From the NCBI GenBank assembly GCA_964607515.1, contig CAZSKU010000001.1:124001-188000 (forward strand): DNA of 64,000 bases. Direction: 5' to 3'. Each line of letters opens with the position of its first letter. Position 1 is the first letter of the stretch. The DNA comes from UBA6080 sp964607515. Its GTDB lineage: Bacteria > Fermentibacterota > Fermentibacteria > Fermentibacterales > JCC-6. A program made the translations under genes and the position numbers. This document shows positions 59,286-64,000 of this stretch, piece after piece. The notes beneath the pieces are model-generated. The model ran no database searches and was not told the origin of the DNA. It saw only the letters and a program-made list of their open reading frames with translations.

Positions 59286-60466
59286 TCGCCCGCCAGGGAG
59301 CGGTTCTCCTGCTGGCTCTGGCCCTGGGGTGCGGCAACGATCCGGCCGGCATCCAGGCTGTTCCCCCGACCCCCTCCACCCTCTGCGCCGGAGTGAACCA
59401 GTCCGGAGACCGGGTGGACGCTTCATGGACCCAGTGCCCCGACGATGACTTCGAGAGCTACACCCTCTGGAGGTCGGATTTTCCGGGGATCTCCGGAAAC
59501 CCATCCCAGGCGGTGGCGGTGTTCTCTTCCATGGATCCGCTTGAGCTGTCCTTCTCCGATGCCGGTGTGCTGCCCGGGCAGAGCCTGCACTACGCCCTGG
59601 AGAGCAGGAACACCTCCGGACTCAAGTCCTGGAGCAACGAGGTCTCCGTGGCGGTCCCCGAACCGGACCCCACGCTTTCCGTTTTCTTCATAGATCCCAC
59701 CTGGGGGAGCCTGTCCGGGGACGCCATGCTGGTCCGAACGCCTGACGGGCGGAACTACCTGGTGGACGGAGGCAGCTCGGTTCCCGGGTGGAGCTGCGGC
59801 GCCGACGTCGTCATACCGCTGCTGGACAGCCTGGGGATCTCTTCCCTGGAGGGCATCGTGGCCACCCATCCCCACTCGGACCATATCGGAGGGCTGATCG
59901 ACGTGCTGGGGCAGGTTCCCGTGGAAACCGTATGGGACTGCGGCTGGCCCGGGGAGACCAGCAGCGTCTATGAGGATTTTCTGGAGGCCGTGTCGGCCTC
60001 CGGCGCAGAGTACGTGGTGGCCCGCCGGGGTATGAATCTGGACTGGGGTCCTTCGCTTTCGGTAAAGGTTCTTCACCCCACCCCGGCCCTGGGCAGCTAC
60101 AGCATGAACAACGCCTCCATAGTGCTGCGGATAACCTTCAACCAGGTGAGATTCCTTCTGGCGGGGGACCTTGAGACGGAGGACGGGGAGGAGAGCCTAC
60201 TGGCGGCCTTCGAACCCTATGAGCTGTCGGCGCAGGTGCTGAAGGTCGGGCATCACGGATCGAGCGACGCCACGGGGAATCCATGGCTCGATGCGGTGCA
60301 GCCGGTTTTCGGGGCCATCGAGGTTGGCGCGGGCAACCCCTACGGCCACCCCCACCCGGAACTCATCGGCCGGCTCACGTCCCGGGGGGTGAGTGTTTTC
60401 CGGACGGACCTTCACGGAACCTTCCTGATCGAGACCGACGGGGTGGATGTTAGCGTCATTCCCTGA
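59282..60466 (+). CDS. lipoprotein with ComEC-type metallo-beta-lactamase domain
   Basis: 394 residues, GTG start, lipobox ALGC after a hydrophobic stretch. Residues about 30-125 resemble a fibronectin-III-like domain (VDASWTQCPDDDFESYTLWRS, LHYALESRNTSG). The metallo-beta-lactamase domain begins at LSVFFIDPTWG near 136 and has THPHSDHIGG near 198 (HxHxDH), LLAGDLE near 297, and KVGHHGSSDAT near 322, the pattern of the C-terminal domain of the competence protein ComEC. It is an exported, lipid-anchored hydrolase of unknown substrate. Confidence 0.9.
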   Translation: MIARQGAVLLLALALGCGNDPAGIQAVPPTPSTLCAGVNQSGDRVDASWTQCPDDDFESYTLWRSDFPGISGNPSQAVAVFSSMDPLELSFSDAGVLPGQSLHYALESRNTSGLKSWSNEVSVAVPEPDPTLSVFFIDPTWGSLSGDAMLVRTPDGRNYLVDGGSSVPGWSCGADVVIPLLDSLGISSLEGIVATHPHSDHIGGLIDVLGQVPVETVWDCGWPGETSSVYEDFLEAVSASGAEYVVARRGMNLDWGPSLSVKVLHPTPALGSYSMNNASIVLRITFNQVRFLLAGDLETEDGEESLLAAFEPYELSAQVLKVGHHGSSDATGNPWLDAVQPVFGAIEVGAGNPYGHPHPELIGRLTSRGVSVFRTDLHGTFLIETDGVDVSVIP

Positions 60467-60494
60467 AGGGAGCCCGGTTTCTTTTCCGACGGCT

Positions 60495-60500
60495 TATAAT
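60495..60500 (+). promoter_or_regulatory. perfect TATAAT -10 element
   Basis: TATAAT at 60495-60500, 30 bases before the GTG at 60530. No convincing -35 hexamer lies 16-18 bases upstream, so promoter use is uncertain. Confidence 0.4.
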
Positions 60501-60529
60501 CGTTGTCGGGGAACCACATAGGGGGGGCT

Positions 60530-62095
60530 GTGAAACCTGTTCCCGGGGACTTTGGGGCAAGGCTGTTACAGACGGCGAGCGGGGTCCTGCTGGTGCTCCC
60601 CTTCATCCTGGCCGTGGTCATGACCCTTGCCCGGGGAGTTCCGGACTATCCTGCCTCAGGAGACGGGGCGATCCTGGAGATCTCAACCCGAAGGCTTTTT
60701 TCCGGAGGGATACCCCTGGGGCCCTATTCCCGCTTCGTTTTCTTCCATCCCGGTCCCATCTACTTCGCCCTGAGGTTTCCTCTGTACCACCTCTTCGGCA
60801 TGAGGGCCATGAGTTTTCTCATCACCACCTCGGCCATCGGCGCCGGCTCTCTTCTGGCGGCCCGCCGGGCCGTGGAAAGGTGCGGCTCCCCCGGGGAAGC
60901 CGCCGTTTTCTCAGCGGTCGCCGGGGCTTTTCTGTTGCAGACCGGCCCGGAGCTGTGGCTCTCCGAATGGAATCCCATGGTGATAGCCCTTCCCCTGCTG
61001 CTGTTCTTCATCTGCTGCGCAGGCATAGGGGCGGGTTGCCGGAGCGTGCTGCTTCCCGGAGTGATCGCCGGTTCCTTTGCCGCCCAGACCCATCTCGGAA
61101 CGGTTCCATCGGTGCTCATAACCGGGCTGGCGGCGGTGTCGGCTGGCATGATCCGCGGCCGGCCCAAGCCTTCGGGAAACGGCCGCTCCGGACGTCCGGC
61201 CGCGCTTCTGGCCGCGCTGGCGATCCTCTGGACAGCGCCGCTGTTGGAGGAAGCGCTTGCCCGGGGCCAGGGAAACATCTCCAGAATCATCGCCTTCATG
61301 GCGGAAACCCGGCCTGAGCACGGCTTCGGCGAGGTCTACGGAGACTGGAGCCGGGCTGTCACCGGATTCGTGCTGGACCCCGCCAGAAGCCTCCTGCACC
61401 GGGTGGGCTTACTGGATGCCGCAGTGGCTGCTCTTCCTCCGCTGCAGGTCGTCTTGCTCTCCCTGGCCTTCGCGGGTGTGAGGAAAACCCAGGGCGGCGC
61501 CTTCTGCTCATCCCTATGCGGCTGCTGCCTGGTGCTCTACGGAGCATCCCTGTTATCGGGGCTTCAGATCCGCGGTGAAAGGCTCGTATACCTGTTCCAT
61601 TGGATGCGGATCCTGTCGCCCCTCACCCTGACGGCCCTTCTTTGTGCTGCCATGAGGCTTATCAGGCGGCGTCCCCGGGGCGTCCCCGCGGCCGTGGCGG
61701 GTGCCGCGGTGCTGGCGGTCTTCTCGGTTCTGGCGTCGGTTCGGGTTGCGGGACTGGCAAGGTCCCTGGCGGGTCCTCCGAGCCCCGAAGCCGTGGAAGT
61801 CGAGGCCATGTCGAACCGTCTGCAAGGCTGGCTTGCATCTCAGCCGGACCGTCTCAACCTGCTGGTCCTGAGAACCCCCGGTCTGTGGCCCGTGATGGCG
61901 GGAATCGCCAACTCCCTGGAAAAGGAGGGCTACCTGGTGGAAATGGAGGGGTCCTTCTCGGTGGTTCCCAGGTCTCTTCCGGAGGGGTCTCCCGTGAGGC
62001 GGATACACGTGGGCAGGGTGGCCGATCCGGGCCTGGAGGTTCCGGGAGCGGTGGCTTCCTACGGCGACATCGTGGCCGTGGTGCCCCCGGACTGA
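60530..62095 (+). CDS. polytopic membrane protein, GT-C-like
   Basis: 521 residues from GTG 60530, with AGGGGGGG upstream. Twelve or so hydrophobic segments and a soluble C-terminal part (from about 430). The first loop has DYPASGDGAILEISTRRLF near 38, in the acidic loop position of GT-C glycosyltransferases, then FVFFHPGPIYFALRFPLY. The topology and loop suggest an envelope sugar transferase like the GT39-like gene at 25118, but no specific family is recognised. It converges with the GGDEF gene by 37 bases. Confidence 0.72.
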   Translation: MKPVPGDFGARLLQTASGVLLVLPFILAVVMTLARGVPDYPASGDGAILEISTRRLFSGGIPLGPYSRFVFFHPGPIYFALRFPLYHLFGMRAMSFLITTSAIGAGSLLAARRAVERCGSPGEAAVFSAVAGAFLLQTGPELWLSEWNPMVIALPLLLFFICCAGIGAGCRSVLLPGVIAGSFAAQTHLGTVPSVLITGLAAVSAGMIRGRPKPSGNGRSGRPAALLAALAILWTAPLLEEALARGQGNISRIIAFMAETRPEHGFGEVYGDWSRAVTGFVLDPARSLLHRVGLLDAAVAALPPLQVVLLSLAFAGVRKTQGGAFCSSLCGCCLVLYGASLLSGLQIRGERLVYLFHWMRILSPLTLTALLCAAMRLIRRRPRGVPAAVAGAAVLAVFSVLASVRVAGLARSLAGPPSPEAVEVEAMSNRLQGWLASQPDRLNLLVLRTPGLWPVMAGIANSLEKEGYLVEMEGSFSVVPRSLPEGSPVRRIHVGRVADPGLEVPGAVASYGDIVAVVPPD

Positions 62096-64000
62096 TGGTC
62101 GTCGGTCTGCCGGCTGCGTTTCTCCGAATACATCATCGAGTCCGCCCGGGATATGGCCTCGTCGATGGTGACTCCCATGTCGGCGTTCCACTGGGAGTGC
62201 CCCATGGACACCGTCACGGTGAAGCCCGGTGAAACATCCTTCTCCAGCATGCTCCTGATGCGCTTTTCCACCATTTCCGTGTTGGAGTCCACCCTGGAAA
62301 GGATTAGCAGGAACTCGTCGCCGCCGTAGCGGATAACCGAGTCGGACTTCCTCACCGCCCTCTGGAGAACCGCCGCCACTTCCCGCAGCACCGTGTCGCC
62401 CGCCTGGTGGCCCCTGGTGTCGTTGATGGCCTTGAAACTGTCCACGTCCACCATGATGAAGCCCAGGGTGGTTCCTTCCCGGCGGGCCCTGCTCTCCTCC
62501 AGGTCCACCAGCCGGTTGAAGTGGTTCCTGTTGTAGGCCCCGGTGAGGGGGTCGTGAATGGCCTGATCTATCAGCTTGCGCTGGAGTGAGATCCGTCTGA
62601 GGGACTGCTCGGCGTATCCGAGGAGCAGGTCGGTGATTCCCACCAGGGATTCGGTGAAGGCGTCGCTCCGGCGGGAAAGGGCCAAGAACACCGAGTTCTC
62701 CGTGAGCGGCCGGCATACGCCGTTTCCGGAGAAAGCGCAGCCGGTGTTGTGGCCCTCTCGGCTGGTGTAGGAGAAGGGCTTTCCGGTCTCCAGAACCACC
62801 GAGGCGAGCTCGGTGTGGCAGTCTTCTGGACAGTGGGATCCGTGGGCTACGGTCTTGTAGGCGACCTCCACCTCCCCGCCGTTTTTCACCAGAACCATCC
62901 CGCAGTCCGCGTCGAGGATGGAACAGGCCGCCTCGGCGCATATCCTGTAGATTTCCGACTCGGTGGCGCTCCTCTGGAGTCTTCCTGCGATACCATGAAG
63001 GTCCTCCAGGCGTCTTCTTGCCCTGGCCACCATCTCCTCCACCCTTTTGGTGGCGGTGATGTCCACGATGTACCCCTCGAAGCCCAGCCTGTCATCGTCG
63101 GGGCACCCCTGTTCCAGCACCCACCTCTCCCCCGAGGGGCCGACCATCCTGTAGGTGATCTGGTATGGCCGCCCTGTTCCCGCGGAAGAGTCCAGGGTTT
63201 CCCTGAGATTCTCCAGATCATCCGAGTGAACGCCCCAGGAGAGCCCCTCGTTCCTGGGAAGGGGTTCGCTCCGTCCGCTGCTGCCGGGAAGGTCGGGGCG
63301 GCTCAGGAAGCCCACCGTTCTGGAGGCGTCGTGTCTGACCCTGAAGAATACCCCTGGAAGATGGCTGAAGGGCGGGTCCCTGAAGCGGTTTTTCCCCTTG
63401 ACCTCGAGGTTTTCCGGCAAGGCCAGCGCCGGAGGGCAGTATGCTCTGTAGGAGCCCGCGGCGCCTCCGTCCAGGGAAACCGGCACCGCGGTGAGTCCGG
63501 TGCTCCTCCTGGAGCCGTAGGCGTCGAGTATCACCGTTTCCGTGTTTACTATGGCGCCGCCGAGCAGCATTTTCCGGGCTTCCTCTTCCGCTCCGGCCAT
63601 GTCCGGGGGCACCAGGGTCCGCAGCAGGTCGGTTCCGGCAAGCTCTCCGGGTTTCCATCCGAACTGCCGGCAGAAGGAATGGTTCACCGCATTGACCATC
63701 CCCCGGGAGTCCGTGAAGAGTCCGGGTTCATCGGCGTCCTCGAACAGGGCGGTCAGGAATCCCGAGTCGGTGCTCTCGCCCCACCTCCGTCTCCTGCCCC
63801 GCTGGCTGACGAGTTCCCTGTAAATGGCGTAGTAGGAGTAGCCTTCGCAGGGGGGCGAACATCGGGAAGCGATGACCGAGACCAGGATGGGGGAACCGTC
63901 GGACCTCGTCCGGACGGTTTCCATGGAAACGGGCTTTCCCCGGGCCACGGAGACCGATATCTCGGCGGCCTCCACGGCCAGTTGCGGAGGAACGATGAGG
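62059..64000 (-). CDS. diguanylate cyclase with PAS and GAF domains (5' end outside window)
   Basis: At least 646 residues; the N-terminal start is off the right edge, since the frame is open to base 64000 and the first residues seen are mid-PAS (VETVRTRSDGS-like MEASxxR region then YYAIYRELVSQR). A second PAS follows (FEDADEPGLFTDSRGMVNAV) and a third (WVLEQGCPDDDRLGFEGYIVDIT). Then come a GAF domain with several cysteines and histidines (about 345-480) and a GGDEF domain. Active site RYGGDEF is intact with an RKSD I-site five residues upstream, so product-inhibited c-di-GMP synthesis is expected. Input signal unknown. Confidence 0.92.
   Translation of the reverse strand, partial: LIVPPQLAVEAAEISVSVARGKPVSMETVRTRSDGSPILVSVIASRCSPPCEGYSYYAIYRELVSQRGRRRRWGESTDSGFLTALFEDADEPGLFTDSRGMVNAVNHSFCRQFGWKPGELAGTDLLRTLVPPDMAGAEEEARKMLLGGAIVNTETVILDAYGSRRSTGLTAVPVSLDGGAAGSYRAYCPPALALPENLEVKGKNRFRDPPFSHLPGVFFRVRHDASRTVGFLSRPDLPGSSGRSEPLPRNEGLSWGVHSDDLENLRETLDSSAGTGRPYQITYRMVGPSGERWVLEQGCPDDDRLGFEGYIVDITATKRVEEMVARARRRLEDLHGIAGRLQRSATESEIYRICAEAACSILDADCGMVLVKNGGEVEVAYKTVAHGSHCPEDCHTELASVVLETGKPFSYTSREGHNTGCAFSGNGVCRPLTENSVFLALSRRSDAFTESLVGITDLLLGYAEQSLRRISLQRKLIDQAIHDPLTGAYNRNHFNRLVDLEESRARREGTTLGFIMVDVDSFKAINDTRGHQAGDTVLREVAAVLQRAVRKSDSVIRYGGDEFLLILSRVDSNTEMVEKRIRSMLEKDVSPGFTVTVSMGHSQWNADMGVTIDEAISRADSMMYSEKRSRQTDDHQSGGTTATMSP

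Noticed and set aside
1..64000. CRISPR arrays, rRNA genes, phage genes, transposases or replication origin
   Set aside because: No regularly spaced repeats, rRNA segments, transposase motifs or DnaA-box clusters were seen on reading through; only the small element at 39711-39852 suggests mobility.

Overview
The window is a dense, GC-rich bacterial chromosome segment with 56 protein-coding genes, two tRNA genes and no rRNA, CRISPR array, phage gene or transposase. Genes are packed in overlapping runs (ATGA, TGATG and TTGA junctions) on both strands. No gene-free stretch exceeds about 205 bases. Non-ATG starts are common: many TTG and GTG, and three or so genes for which only CTG fits the conserved N-terminus and the ribosome binding site. 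Lipoprotein and Sec signals, MsbA-type exporters and a TIM44-like membrane protein suggest a two-membrane bacterium. A PorX-type response regulator with a PglZ-like phosphatase domain and a DUF3098-like protein point towards the FCB group (Bacteroidetes, Chlorobi, Fibrobacteres and candidate relatives). A candidate phylum such as Fermentibacterota is my guess, not a demonstrated placement. The NADP-type glutamate dehydrogenase and the NADH/NADPH/ferredoxin-type flavin-FeS complex fit a fermentative anaerobe.

Layout. 1-3057: riboflavin operon (ribE, ribBA, ribH), nusB and a YfcE-like phosphoesterase. 3002-4986 (minus): methyltransferase and GT4 glycosyltransferase. 5052-12809: acetyltransferase, DnaE2-like polymerase with an apparently inactive PHP domain, Lon-related protease, pyruvyltransferase-like protein and endonuclease IV. 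12806-18971: gdhA with its own promoter and terminator, then a three-gene NuoE/NuoF/GltD-type complex resembling electron-bifurcating transhydrogenases. 18986-19848: a monocistronic secreted protein with a canonical promoter, a 26-bp palindrome in its leader and a strong terminator. 19866-25035: RRM protein, an NTF2-like secreted protein, and a minus-strand run of exonuclease III, three tandem paralogous secreted HEWG proteins and a TauE/SafE permease. 25118-29723: GT39-like membrane protein, ChaN-like protein and the TIM44/zinc-ribbon/TerB protein. 29825-37382: histidine kinase plus PorX-like regulator, tsaE, tsaB, a RimI-purine nucleoside phosphorylase fusion, folC, a small membrane protein and an FGE-like lipoprotein.

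37381-39852 holds tRNA-Val, an unrecognised ACT-like protein, a small membrane protein, tRNA-Met and an AT-rich 142-bp element with imperfect terminal inverted repeats. 39864-46557 is a housekeeping operon (tilS, hpt, ftsH, folE, folP, cdaA and a degenerate prenyl-synthase-like gene). 46554-50074 (minus) holds priA and an amidohydrolase. 50157-62095 carries a paired M16 protease, a disulfide-type flavoprotein, LapA-like protein, a heterodimeric ABC exporter, two lipoproteins and a polytopic membrane protein. The right edge cuts a PAS/GAF/GGDEF diguanylate cyclase.

The most notable items are the transhydrogenase-like complex, the HEWG paralog triplet, the recurrent CTG starts, the PorX/kinase pair, the RimI-PNP fusion and the small mobile-element-like insertion between tRNA-Met and tilS.
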